Shown: positions 11,823-24,039 of the stretch, one piece after another
How the letters are laid out: every line of letters begins with the position of its first letter
How positions within the stretch are numbered: the first letter of the stretch is position 1
Assembly: GCA_026120185.1 (NCBI GenBank)
Contig: JANUWF010002051.1
Coordinates: 620,001 to 684,000, forward strand
Reading direction: 5' to 3'
Length of the DNA stretch: 64,000 nt
DNA from: Voacanga thouarsii
Taxonomy: Eukaryota > Streptophyta > Magnoliopsida > Gentianales > Apocynaceae
Program-made: the position numbers and the translations under genes
The notes under the pieces: generated by a model
Told to the model about the DNA's origin: nothing
The model's input: the letters and a program-made list of their open reading frames with translations, nothing else
The model's database searches: none

Positions 11823-13331
11823 TGATGTGTCCGGATTTGGGTATAAAAATCATACAAAAACTAAGCACATTCCCAATCAAGTTTAAATTAAAACGTTCAA
11901 CCCAAATCACACATATGAGCAAGCGTACTCATCATTAACTGAGCATAGGGTTCAAACGAGTGTTGATCCTCCATGAACAAGTAGACATTAATCCATTTTC
12001 TTTCATTGTTTAACTGACTCGATAAAGTTATAACAAATAAAACAAAACAAAAAAAAATAAAAATAAAAATATACACATGTTAAGGATGGAGAATTATATA
12101 ATTCAAACCATTGTTTGGATAAACATGATCTTAAAGAACTCAACTATTATCATAACTAATTATTCCCTTAACATTATGAAGGATTAAGATAGACTCACTT
12201 TGTTTCCAATCCATGAATTCCTATCTTCTAGGTAACATAGCATCACATTCCCGTCTCAACCAGTCTTACCCAAAAGATGTATTAAACACAATCATTTGAT
12301 TAAATTTCCATTTCTGGCAAACTTAAACATGAAATTAACTAATGAATCCATTCCTGATAGACATCAATTAACCTTTAATTACCTTATTCTTAGCAGTTAA
12401 CTCCTTTTCCAAGTAAGTTAAGAAACAATAGATATGAAATCAATCAAATTGAAACCACCATCAACCCCCTTTCCAAGCAAGTCAATAGAAAGTAACAATT
12501 AACCAATCTCGTAATAAGTACAAGTAATTAAATACCAAGGATAACAACTAATTAATCAAAAGATCAAATAACTCTGAATATCATGAATATCTAAAACAAT
12601 GTCAAATTACAACAAAGCAATTAACACATTATTGTTCAAGAAAAAGAAAATAAAGTAAAAAAAAGCACTCATAGACAACCTTTCTCCTTTTTCCTTTGAA
12701 GACCTTCTTATATAACCCTCCTTGAATTGAAGAATTCCTCCATTGATTGAGTAATTTTCTATGATGATCAATGAATTCTCCCATTTTTCCTTGTGTTTTT
12801 CATCTATTTATAGGCTTAGGAAGTGCTTAAACTCGTAGGTACAATGTTCTTGGCCGAGTAGAAGTTGGAAGATACTAAAACTTCTCAGATTACCAAAAAC
12901 CGCATAGAAAAAATCAAGCACCGCCTTAGTTTAAGGGCACAGCCGGCGCTGCCTTGACTCTCGGAGCTGGGCCGGTTGTGTTTTGCTTCTCTACTCGTTC
13001 GCCGATTCTTCTCCGAATTTTGCACAACGAAGATCAGAATGCAGTCGGCGCCGCCTTTGTTCTGTTTTACTCTGTTCCATCAATTTTTTTTATCTCATCG
13101 AAGTTCATTTCAATAGTGCACTGCCGGTTCTAGAGCTCTAGCCAGCACCGCTTCTCCTCTATTTTGTGACGTTTTTATTTTATTTTACCCTAAAAATCTG
13201 AAATAAAGAACAAAATACCTTTTCAAGGGTAAAATCTCAAATATGAAGGAATATAACTAGTTATTGAACAAAATATATCACAAAAGAACCTTAAATAACT
13301 AGGAAAAACATGACCAATTTAGCCCCTATCA
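11823..13331 (-). mobile_element. Solo LTR (family C), target duplication ATCAC
   Basis: Termini are TGATGTGTCCGG and AGCCCCTATCA, flanked by perfect ATCAC copies (11818-11822 and 13332-13336). Read on minus it starts TGATAGGGGCTAAATTGG. It is inserted in the family B LTR. A second copy with its own duplication is at 48136-49525. No coding sequence. Confidence 0.92.
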
Positions 13332-14526
13332 ATCACAAATTATAACAAATTATAATTTATTCACAACAACTTCTCTTTCTCTCAATTAACCCTACTATGT
13401 TATCAAATAACATCTTGAGTAAATAATCCTCTATAGTGTGTGACCTATTAGGTTTTCCAATCAATTGGTAGTGAACATGAATTAATCCAAATATTTTTTA
13501 GATTAATAATTCATAATTAATTAGAATTAATTCTGTTAATTCTAATCAGGATTGGTTTATTAATTCATTAATTAATAAACCTATATTCCCAGATTATGAG
13601 CGGTATTTAGCAACACATCATGATCACCCAAGAGTCCAGGAAGTCAAGTGGCTTGACATGAACTCTTCAATAAGAAACTTCAGTGCAATTTACTCTTTTC
13701 ACCATACAATATCTTATTCAGTTTGGAGTACGAAATTAGTGCCAACTCCCTCCAAAATTAATTCTGGCTCGAATACAATAGTACTTGTACCAGGAACTCA
13801 CTACTCTAGATGTGTATCAATTGGAACTATTTCCAATACACAATTGCCTTGGTCAAGAACTTTCCAAGTAGGAATTCCTACAAGTGGCCGTAAGATATTT
13901 GCTCCTACTATTAGGAGTGGTGAATCATTTATTGACCCTTTCAACTAATTTCGTTTACCTCACAATGTACCCAATATCCATCCCATAGGCGGCCCTCGAT
14001 CGAGCTCTGAAGATTAGAATCAAAGTATAAAACTCAGCAAACAAAGTACCTTAGAGATCTCAAGTCTAAGGATACTTGCACGTTTGCTATATTGAGATTA
14101 TATCACTGGTACTAAATAGTTATCCATGTGATTATATCAAAGCCAGGTCATCCAATAAACTTGTTCCATTAACAAGCATCCATGTATTAACTTTGAGTAT
14201 CTCAATACTCACGGTTATGAGAACTACCGCTTGATCAAATCAGGAAGTCTAACACATGCTAGTCTTAACGCATTAATGATGTCCTGTCTCATTAATACTA
14301 TGACTAGGGACTATTTAAGTACTAACACCATCCAGTGTAGTAGGAATCTCATATCATGATCTCTATCATGATTTCCTTAACACAGTGTTGTACTAGGGAC
14401 TTTATCGAACAGTTATATTACTTAAAGTAAACAAAAGAAACTGTAAGATAAATAATGCCTTTTATTAAAATAAAATGTGTCACATACAATGTACAAGTGA
14501 TTGCCTCTAGGGCACAACACTAACAT

Positions 14527-16865
14527 TGTAACACCCCGCTACTTAGGCCCGCCAAGGCCGGGGATGTCGCCCCGTCCGAAGGACAAGGGGTCTTTATAAC
14601 TAGGTCACACAAATAAAATAGCGGAATAAAAATAATAATTTAGCTTAAAATTTATTACAACCCAAGAATAAATTCAAGAATACCATAAACAAATCCATAA
14701 TAAAATTTATCCACTCTCATCTCCTCAAAGCATTACACAAAATAAATTTATCAGAAAGTCTTCCAAGGCAAGGAATATCTAGCTACTCATCCCCACAGCA
14801 GGATCGACCTGAAATCATGGTAAAAATGGTGGTGAGACAGAAATCTCAATAAGTCCGTGTGTGCTTTGAGTGTCCAATGGAAATAGTTCGTGAATGCAAA
14901 GTATAAAACCTTTATAAGAGAACACTGGCAAGCAATAAACATTAGTCAAAATCAAGAGTGGTGTTTTGGCTTTTCCAACCATACATAATCAATAAAATCA
15001 ACCGTTCAAAAAGGTAGTCATGGGTTACCACACGTTGGGCCCCATAACCGGTCAGAATGCCGATACTTTGTGCAGACTAACAAAAGATAGGTGATTGGCC
15101 TACCGGGCAAGATACTCCTCCTTCTTTATACCCAAACAACAACTGAGTGTCCATTCCGGCAAAACACAGTCACTTGATTGAAAAATAAACTGTTAGCTCG
15201 GACCGGCACAACCAATTGGACTGACATCTTATCCGGGAAGGACTCACCCCTCAGAGGTGGCCACCTACTGAGACACTTACCCTAACCCTTCAAAGACTAG
15301 CCCTAGCAGTCCACCCTTATTGAGTACTCAACGACGTTTCCCACTTGGGAGAAAATGAACAAAACACCGTTCCACATGAAAATGGCAATTAAGAGTTTCC
15401 AAAGTCTTTGTTAAAATCAATTTTGGAAAGAGTTTTGAGTTTGAGTAAATCTGCTTATTGATTTTCAAATAGTTTGTTTGTCTGACATAAGAAAGAAGTT
15501 AATCCTCAATTGCCTTTGCAGAACTGAGTGTCCATGCACTCTACATTTGACTTGCTATAATAAACATTTTACATCAATCGGATTTTATGCCGGAGCTTAT
15601 CTGATCCTTAGCTTGAATAAAATAAAGGTCTTCAACAGTTGTCCTAACCCCGCCTGAGGTAAATATAAACCACAATTAATCTCAAGCCAAAATCCACTTT
15701 CACAAATCAGACTAGTTCAATTCACTACTACCGTAATCCTAGTGTCCCAAGCTTTAAGGTCAAATAATAAATAAAATGGGTTTATAAGCTAAGTCTAGTT
15801 TGATATTTAAATAATTAGTGTTTTGGGAAATAGGTACTAATAAGTTGAATGTTTAAATCTTGCTAAGAAAAATTTAGAGTTTATTTGATGAAGAGCCCTA
15901 GGTGGTATTAGGTAAAATAATGATTTATTAATAATTTAGTTGTTAGAAAATAATTGATAACTAAAATTAGTTGAAAATAAATTTTAATGAGTCTTGCTTG
16001 AAAAATAATAAATAAATTTTAATAGGTTTTCATTAAAAGATAATAATTAAATTTTAATAATAAATATTTTAATTACTATGATTATTTCCATAAAAGGCTT
16101 TATTTGATCATATAATACCTATATATTTTATTTCTTTCAAAACCACTATTTAATTGACTAAAATATCCTTATTATATATATAATAGTCCAAATCTACCTT
16201 CCTAGGGTTTTTTCGAATTTACTAGAAAAATTATAATATTAAATATTTTATTGATGAAATAAAATTAGCTTTGGGACAACTAGATCATGATCATATTTCT
16301 ATTGCTAACTACAATCATGAACATATGCATCCCTTCAATTCATCAAATCATCCAAATCATGCATAATAGCATAGATCTAAATTTATCAAGACATGATCTA
16401 ACCTCTACTAGCATAAATATAATCATGGCTTCAATAATCCAACATGAATATAAATCCTATTCACCAAAGGTGACATAATCTCTAGCATACTTGATCACAA
16501 ATACTACCTATGACATGGAGGCATGCATTAAACCCTAAAAACACCATACAATCAACCAAGATAATCAACTCATGCATAGATCCCATCTCCATCATAAACA
16601 CACATTTATTAATGCTTCAATCTCAACTCATCACAATAATACATGCTCAAGCCCTATTCATAATCCATCTTCTACTAATATCATCCTAGAGACATGAATC
16701 TAGAATTTAAAAGGATGGTTAGAAAGGCTTACTTGATTGGTGAATACCTTGAAGGAGTTTCGAATGGATCTCAACTCTTAGATGTCTAAATCCGTCCAAG
16801 GAAGATGAAGAAAGCATGGCCATGGTTGATGAAATCATTCAGCCAAGAGGGAGAGTGGTTCGGTC

Positions 16866-16899
<34 letters not shown>

Positions 16900-18849
16900 A
16901 GAGAAGGAGAGAGTCCATTAGCATGCTTATTCATATGTATATTCATTAGAGATTAAAGATTAGAGAAGATAAAGTTGTTTGAACAAACCTATCTTGAAGG
17001 TGTTGTTGAGCCTTCACAAAATTTCTGATTTTTTATCCAAAAGAGTAAGTTGGATTTTGGAGTGTGATGTTAAAACTGGTATGGATGGACTCCCAGTAGT
17101 GTATAGATGAAATCTGAAATTTTTAGAAGAAGTTTGAAGTGATTTGGAGAGGTATTAGGCGAAGGAAGGAGTAGGTATTCTTGGTGTACTATATGTTCTT
17201 AAAGGTTGAAGAGAGTAGAGAGGTTTTGTTCAAGGCTGGCCGAATTTTTGAAGGGATTAGGGTTGACCGACTGCTTGTAGGGTTTTGGTAGATGATTTTC
17301 TAGTTTGGAAGGGAAAAGAAAATGCTAGTTGTTGAAATCCTTAAAGAATATTTTTGGGAAGCAAATTTGGAAACTAAATATAACAAGAATATATTTGATT
17401 ATTGGAGAGCTTTTGGGAAGCTACCATGGCCGACTGCTTGTACAGTATTTTGGCTGGATGAAAGCTGGTTGAAGGAGGCTAAGGGTGGCCGAAAATAAGT
17501 AGTATAATGGTGAAGGAAAAGTCTGGTTGTTTGAGGGATATTTTATGGAAGGTTGCTAAATTATGGTGGCTGAAATTTTGGTATCCAATCAAGGTATGAT
17601 TGCAGTAATTTTTTTGGAAATCTTTTAGGGCAGCCATGATTGGATTTTCGTGCAGAAGCTTGGGGAAGACAATGGAGTTTAGTTCATGGCTATTTAAGTG
17701 TGGTTTGTGTAGAAGAAAGGTGGAGTTTCGGCTAGGGCTGAATTAGGAAATAAGCCGGAAAAAAAATTCTGCACAGGATTTTTGCAAGGGCTAGAATTTT
17801 TCTGGGCAGTTTTAGCTGCCATTTTCAGCCGATTTGCAGAGAATTTGAAGGCCATTTCAGAGGTCTTTCAAGTCTGATTTCCAGCATTCTTTATGGAGGA
17901 AAAATGTGGCTATGATGCTGAACAAAATTTGAAAGAAAATAGCTTGGTTTCGAACCTCCAATGCTGCGAATTTGCCCAGGGATTTTTCTGGTTTTGCACA
18001 GCCTTTGTGTAGTCCGAAAATGGCCAGAAAAATTCAGTTTTCAAGCTGATCAAAAGGGCCATTTTCTGGCAACATTTGGGAGGGAATAATGGCTAAAAAT
18101 TTCGACACCTTGAAGGCACAAGAAGCTGGAAAAATTTCAGTTCAATACATGAAAGAAAATGAACCTAGCTAGAGTGAAGTTTTAGAAAGTTCACTAGGGA
18201 AATTAATTCACTTGGAATCCTTCCCCCTCTTCCATGGTTTCGGTCCATTAGATGTCTTTCACTAAGACATTTTGAACCTTCAAAGTTACAGCACATCGCT
18301 GGAATTTTTCTAGAATAAAACTGGCTTGAACAAATTGAACAAACTAATGAATTGAGAAATAGGAAAAATTAAGGATCAAGAGGAAATGAATTCCCCTTAG
18401 GAATTTTGTGTAGGGTAAAAGAGTAGGATTAGGATACTCCTATCATGCCTCCCTTAGGATAACACCTCTACCCTATTCTAAAGCACCTAAGGCCGAAAAT
18501 ATCACTTCCCAAGCAAAAATAAAATTCAATCATGCTATAGCTCTAATGATGGAATTTGAACTCAAGACCTCAAGAATTAATTCCAAAGCTCAACCACTAA
18601 ACCGTAACAACTCTTGTTTTTATTTTCTCCCTAAAATATTTTTTCTATTTAATCCTCAAGCTATCTCCTCATTTTCACCTCAAGCAAAAATTACCATTTT
18701 GCCCTTCTCACTCAATACTCACAATCAAGCCTTCGAGACAATAAAACAAAGCACATAAAATCATATAAAAATATATTTAAATATGCAATAAAATATGATA
18801 TGCATACCAACCCCCTTACTCTAAGGTTGGTTTTGACTGGGGTTTCACA
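14527..18849 (-). mobile_element. Large (4.3 kb) gypsy-type solo LTR, TSD AACAT
   Basis: Ends are TGTAACACCCCGCTACTTAGG and GACTGGGGTTTCACA, with perfect AACAT at 14522-14526 and 18850-18854. Read on minus it starts TGTGAAACCCC and ends GGGGTGTTACA, and the GGGGCGACATCCC motif near its end matches the end of the giant LTR at 56392. No gag/pol or second internal LTR is visible, so it is either a very long solo LTR or a non-coding derivative. It sits one base from the end of the family B LTR. Confidence 0.85.
16867..16895. repeat. (GA)n microsatellite
   Basis: GA dinucleotide run inside the 4.3 kb LTR. Confidence 0.95.
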
Positions 18850-19019
18850 AACATCCTATTGCTGCACAACAGATTTATTTGCTAGATTGGATCACATTGG
18901 ATCACATGGATAGACTCGTTGTGGATACGTACAAATCACTTATATGCTATAATATTGATAAGGCCCTTCACCAATCATTTTTTTTATTTAAGTATTCTTT
19001 TAGTAAATGTATATAAGTA

Positions 19020-19345
19020 TTCTTTTTATGTAAGTAAATGTATATGTTTATGTAGTATACAATCTATATAAATATCTCTTTGGTTTAATATAAATATTAT
19101 AACATATATAGGTGTGTATGTATATATATTTAATTTTTTGATCCATCACTTTGATTAAGTGGTGTATAAAGTAGAATACATAAAAAAATAATTTAAATAT
19201 TGTTGTTATTGTTGAGATCAGTAAAATAAAAATAGTGAAAATTGTAATATATAGATCAATTTGTAATGTTATTCGTCTCAATTTGCGAGAAATTAACGAT
19301 GGTTTAATTTTTTTCCTCACAAATAGCTAGGAATTTATTAAAAAA
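19020..19345. repeat. Leader-proximal repeat shared with CACTA-2
   Basis: AT-rich segment (a CACTTTGATTAAGTGGTGTATAAA-like region, TTGTTGAGATCA, ATATATAGATCAATTTGTAATG, AAATAGCTAGGAATTT). It corresponds in reverse complement to the roughly 200-bp units at 41230-41870 of CACTA-2, in the same position next to a GC-rich block. Confidence 0.7.
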
Positions 19346-19379
19346 AAAAAAATCACATTTCCTTTGAAAATTTCCAATT

Positions 19380-19800
19380 GCTTTTCTTTTTTCTTTTTTT
19401 TTTTTTTTCATACTCCTTCCTCACCAATTTCTTTCTTCTTCCCACTACCCACAGCCCCCCTCCCTCCCGATGCCGGTGACGCCCTCCCCCCACCCCCGGC
19501 AACCGCCTCCACCCCTTCCCCTTCCTGCCGCCCCCTGCCTGCGCGCCACCCCCCGCAACCCCTTCTTCCTTCCTCCCTAGCCTGCGCACCACCCCCCGCA
19601 ATGCGCCCCCAACCCGTGAGCCCCTACCCCAAATCTCCTTTTCTCCTTGCGTGACCACCCCTCTATAGACCCTTCCCCTTCCTACTGCCCCCGGCCTGCG
19701 CGCCACCCCCGCAACACCTTCTCCCTTCTCCTCCTAGCTTGTGCCACACCCCCCCCCCCCACGAGCCCCTATCCCGCGAGCCCCCTCTCGCCGTGCGGTA
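19380..19800. other. GC-rich, C-rich-strand leader of CACTA-1
   Basis: A sharp GC island in AT-rich surroundings, pyrimidine-rich on plus, with many CCCCC runs. It can be read as Pro-rich peptide (for example PLPTAPLPPDAG) but has no recognisable domain. It is placed like the G-rich block of CACTA-2 (40690-41160), which suggests a shared 5' leader or promoter-proximal exon of this CACTA lineage. Confidence 0.55.
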
Positions 19801-20310
19801 AAAGAAGAGGAGAGGAAGCTGGTAAAATTTTTTTTTCTTCTCTTCTACTACTTCCTACACCTAATTTTTTTTTATATCTTTCTATTAATTTTGTAATTCT
19901 AGGTCTGAATTTAGTACTTCTACTCTCAATTTATTAGCTCTGAATTTTTGATTTACTGCACAAGAAAGAATTACGAGAAATATTGAGTAATTTACATTTT
20001 CTCTTCTTTTCAAAACAGTTCTTCTTTAGAACATTGAAGGTAAAATATGAGCAATCTGTCAATAGATCATATTTGGCATATAGGGACAGTGCTCTCCTCT
20101 GTACTATTGCATTACCATTTACCAGAAGTATATTATTTTTGGTGATGTTTGAAGTAAAGTAAAAGCAAGTAGACGTCTTTATTTAGTGTTAGGTAATCAT
20201 AGTTCTTACACCAATTAAATCTAACTAGCATACTAGGAGAGCTCAGACCAACATGTTTCATGCATATAAAGTGCCGTAATGGAATCTTATTATTTATAGT
20301 AAATTAGCAG

Positions 20311-20420
20311 GTGGAACTGAGAGCTCCTGATGAAGTTTCAGAAAGGTGTCCATTGAAGTCATTTAAGTTCTTCAAGGGAAATAGGATAAGGGAAATAGTA
20401 AGTAGAATTGCTAATAAGAA
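20311..20420 (+). pseudogene. Unidentified exon-like segment
   Basis: It follows a TTAGCAG acceptor-like site and reads ELRAPDEVSERCPLKSFKF, then FKGNRIREIVSRIANKKQA before becoming AT-rich. Composition and codon pattern look like real coding sequence, unlike the flanks, so it may be an exon captured by CACTA-1. I do not recognise the protein. A second short exon-like piece (ECSKLESIEG, then GTAAAT) occurs near 20897-20925. Confidence 0.35.
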
Positions 20421-21189
20421 GCAAGCTATGTTATTCTTAAATATGCTAACTATGGTTATAGTTTGTAGTTCTTTTAACAATTGGATTACTGGATGTCTAC
20501 TGTATTTGGACTTACTACGATTTCTTTTTTACCATACCTAGAAAAATTATCCTGACTTTGATATGTTGAACTCTTGCAGACTGATATGTTATTGGTAGGA
20601 ATGAGGTTCAACTAGTAAGACAACAGTTAATGTGCAATATTAAAGAAAGATTAGTAGTAGCATCCTTATTCTTTGAGCAAGGAAACATGTGCAAAGTAAA
20701 AAGAAGAAGTTATTGTACATGAAATTTAAGACCTCAAATGGAAAATTCTTGAAGTTCTTATGTCTGGTATAGGAAGATTTAGGATAAACATACCAATTCT
20801 TTTTGCAAATGATTTTAGTAGCATAAAGATTTGAGTTTGAACTCGAAGTAAAAATTAACAATTCATGATGATTGCATCTTATGGGAAATATTGCAGGAAT
20901 GTAGCAAATTGGAAAGCATTGAAGGTAAATATCTTAACCTTTTAATTTTTTTCTTCAATCTTTCTGAGAGCATTGAAATCCTATTTGCTATAATGACTTG
21001 AGTGTTCTATTTCTTCTTCTTTGTTTGTTCCTAAACATGTATGTTTATTATTTGTTACTCTTTGTTTATATTTTGCATAAAGACCAGTAGGTGTTCATAT
21101 TGGATTTTTATGCTCTGTAAGTCTGGAATTATTTTTATATTTCTATGAATATTTCTAAAGCATATTTGTTTTGGAAATTTTTGTGTTGT

Positions 21190-21420
21190 TGAATTGTTGA
21201 ATGTTGATTTATGGAGTTGTTGGGGGTGTTGGCACTGTGATTATTGGTGAAAGGGAACTGTAGTGTTATTATGGACCTATGGAACTATTGTGTTATTGTG
21301 AAAGTTGATGTTGATTTGTGGAACTGTAGTGTCATTGAAGCATGGTGAAAGGGAATTGTAGTGTTATTGGTGAAAGGGGGATTTGGTGTTGGCATTGTGA
21401 TTGTCTGTTGAATTGCATAA
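21190..21420. repeat. Imperfect tandem repeat
   Basis: Variants of TGGTGAAAGGGAACTGTAGTG and GTTGTTGATTT/GTTGATTTGTGG recur three to four times. No coding signal. Confidence 0.5.
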
Positions 21421-21674
21421 TTGCGCATTTTGAGATGGCCTTATGCCTGAAAAATATTCAATTTATAGGGAAAACTTTGTCAAAAATTTTTCTAGATCCA
21501 CACTACATGATATAAGAATCACCATATTCATATATAGACCCCTGATCTTCAAGAAAAATCAAAAGTTGAACTTAAGTTTTATTACTGAGTAAAATATTAT
21601 TCAAGTTTAAAACATGTTTGCCTTGAGTTTTCTCTTCTTATATAGACCCCACAAGTTTTCTTTTCTTATAGTTG

Positions 21675-22547
21675 GCCTTGAAACATGCTTGTCTTAATCT
21701 CTTTGTTTGGTCTTTCAACTTCGCATCAGGGATTTCTTCCATCAACTTCTTCTCACATTCCAGTATCTTAATGGCTTCTCTCAACTTCTTCTCAGCCATA
21801 TGTACTCCTTCTTCTTCATTTCACAAACCCTGCAAATCCAAATGGAAGCTCTCAAATTATTAATTCTTTGTTATCTTTGGGGCCAAATAATTATTAGTTT
21901 TTCATGCACAAGTGTGTATGAGAGAGAACCTGAATATTCTTGATTAGGGTCTCCAAGCTCATTAACTTCTTGTAAGGCCATCGATGAATTCCCAACTCCC
22001 TATATCTTTTCTTGAGAAGGGTTCGACAAACATTTAGTTCTTTGGCCGCCCGAGTGAGTGGCATGTAAAAGTACTTCAAAATAGTTGCTCTTGATAGTGT
22101 CTTAGAGCTACTACACTTCTCCTTTCGCTGCCTCCTAATTACCTTCTTCTCCATAGGTACTTCGTCTAAAGTGATACCTTCAAGAAGCATTTCCTCCATA
22201 GAAACCATATTCTGGCTTTATTCAAAATCCATTAGGGAGTAGAAAGGATCATGCACAAACATATCCTCCATCAGATGACCAACATAAAAAATAGTCTTTT
22301 GAATAGGTAGATTAAATTGGAAATCTAAAGCAGCATGTTCATAGCTTTCACTGATTTATAACACAACAAACTAAATCAGATGAAGAAGACGAGTGAAAAG
22401 CCACAAAAAAAAAAAAAAGCCCTCAAAAGTATCTTACCTAAAATCAAGAGGAAGTAGTTGGCTTGGAAAGAAAAATACATCAAAATCTTCTTCTTTGGAA
22501 GCTAATTCAAAATTTGACTACCTTTCAAACGAATTACAACTATCCAT
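21675..22547 (-). pseudogene. Captured RKD-type RWP-RK transcription factor fragment
   Basis: Three exon-like blocks on minus. Block 1 (22547-22438) starts MDSCNSFE and ends at a GTAAGA donor. Block 2 (about 22350-21928) carries DPFYSLMDFE and then the RWP-RK DNA-binding domain (SRATILKYFYMPLTRAA, LNVCRTLLKKRYRELGIHRW), ending at a splice donor. Block 3 (about 21823-21675) is the C-terminal helix ([32 protein letters not shown]). RKD proteins act in egg-cell and germ-line programmes. Stops interrupt each block (for example GL-stop-NEEE), and the signature reads RWPYKK instead of the usual RWPxRK. It lies antisense within CACTA-1, so it is a transduplicated copy, not a working gene. Confidence 0.82.
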
Positions 22548-22639
22548 CTTTAAGAAAGAGAACCGAATAAGAAATTCCAATCCTTTTGTGGTTTCTACTA
22601 ATGACTGATGACTAAGGGATATATATATCTGTGTGGAAA

Positions 22640-22830
22640 GAGGGGAGAGAGGACTGAGGAGAGAAAAGACAAGGAGGAAGAGGAAGAGGTAGATGACAGG
22701 TGGAGGGAGGGAGGATTGAGGAGAGAAAGAGACAATGAGGAAGGGGAAAAGGTAGATGAAAGGTTATGTGCGGGAATAGGGGAGGGATGACTGAGGAGAG
22801 AAAGAGATAAGGAGGAAGAGGAAAAGACGA
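22640..22830. repeat. Purine-rich tandem repeat
   Basis: Three diverged units of about 70 bp, each with ACTGAGGAGAGAAA then AAGGAGGAAGAGGAA. A short fourth piece recurs near 23683-23720. Confidence 0.7.
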
Positions 22831-23594
22831 TTGGTTATGTGCACTGTCTTGTCTTTTTTCCTTGTTTCTCATCTTACATTTTATAATTTTATCATTAAAA
22901 GTTCCAAGAAGTTGATGTCTTCTCAACTTTTCCTCTCTTTACTTGACTAGTCTATAAGAAAGTATATCCATTTCTCTGTGGCTTTTTCTAATTAATTCAG
23001 GCTGGTTCTTGATTCTGATCATATATTCAATTGATTGGTTGTTGAGTTCACTTGCATACTCCAAAAATTGACTAGTATTTCCTTTTTGACTAAATTCATT
23101 TCTAATCCAGCTCTCTCCTAATGGTGCCAAAGAGCTCACACGCACACAGAAGACCACAGACACATGGATTACAGTGAGTGTTTCATGGACAGTGAGATTT
23201 TAACAAGATATCTGCACTTATCTTTTAAGTATAACTTCGACAGTTATGGCGCAAAAAATTTATAATCTTTCTATGGATCACAAAGTGCCTCTCACATTTG
23301 CTATAATGCTAGTTAAGGATTTAACTATTCTGTTTAAAGTATACTTGATATTGGTAGATGCAAATATCTCTATATTATCAATTGTATCTCTTGTAATGCT
23401 CATGCAGATTCCTCACTTGAGATTTATATATAAATTGATATAAGTACTTGGCATGTAAACAGATTTAATTCAAGAGGGAGAGGATATGAAATATTTTCAC
23501 TACATATTTGGAACTCATTTTGGATTGCAAATATAGATATATTTATTAATTTTCTGAATATCATATCAAACTTATATCTGAAACTCTGTTGTGC

Positions 23595-23660
23595 AGGTAA
23601 GAAGTGGTTGGCTTGGAAAGGAAAACACATCAAAATCTTCTGTGCAAGGAAGAGAAGACT
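23595..23660 (-). pseudogene. Second partial copy of RKD exon 1
   Basis: About 50 bases around TGGTTGGCTTGGAAAG and ACATCAAAATCTTC match 22448-22500 within the first RKD block. The purine-rich repeat also follows, so a segment of the captured region was duplicated inside CACTA-1. Confidence 0.6.
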
Positions 23661-24039
23661 CCATGAATATATCTGGTCCCTGAGGAGAAGACTGAGGAGA
23701 GGAAGAGATAAGAAGGAAGGTATATATGTAGTAGAGGAAGAGACAAAGAGAGAGGATAAATGTATTTAATATTATCTCGTTTTATATGTACTACTATTTC
23801 TAATAGATTCCTTGGTATTTCCTACTTGTTATATATGTAGTATTACTTCTCTTGTGGAATTCATGGATTATTTATGATTTTAATGTTCAAGAGATTGATT
23901 TTGATTTGTTTTGCATTAAGCAAATTATGTTTTTTTGTGATTGGTATTGAATGAGTTGAACGGATTGTATTTGGTTTGAAATTGTAGGTGGATAGGCCTA
24001 AATACCAAAGCAACTATTTTTTTTAAAAAAAATAATAAA

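Larger units (their letters stand above)
11261..14525 (-). mobile_element. Solo LTR (family B), itself interrupted
   Basis: The plus-strand ends are TGTTGGGTATCTCAGG and GGGCACAACACTAACA; read on minus it starts TGTTAGTGTTGTGCCCTAGAGGCAA, distantly like family A. The flanks are TCCTG (11256-11260) and, after removing the neighbouring insertion, TCCTA, a 4/5 match consistent with a decayed target duplication. Without the nested LTR it is about 1.75 kb. A (GA)n run lies near its left end. Confidence 0.72.

Noticed and set aside
13658..13948. 96-residue plus ORF
   Set aside because: It lies within a non-coding solo LTR and has no recognisable domain.
19353..19706. Gly/Arg-rich minus ORF and Pro-rich plus ORFs in the GC block
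   Set aside because: Simple-composition reading of the GC island; no domain or splice support.
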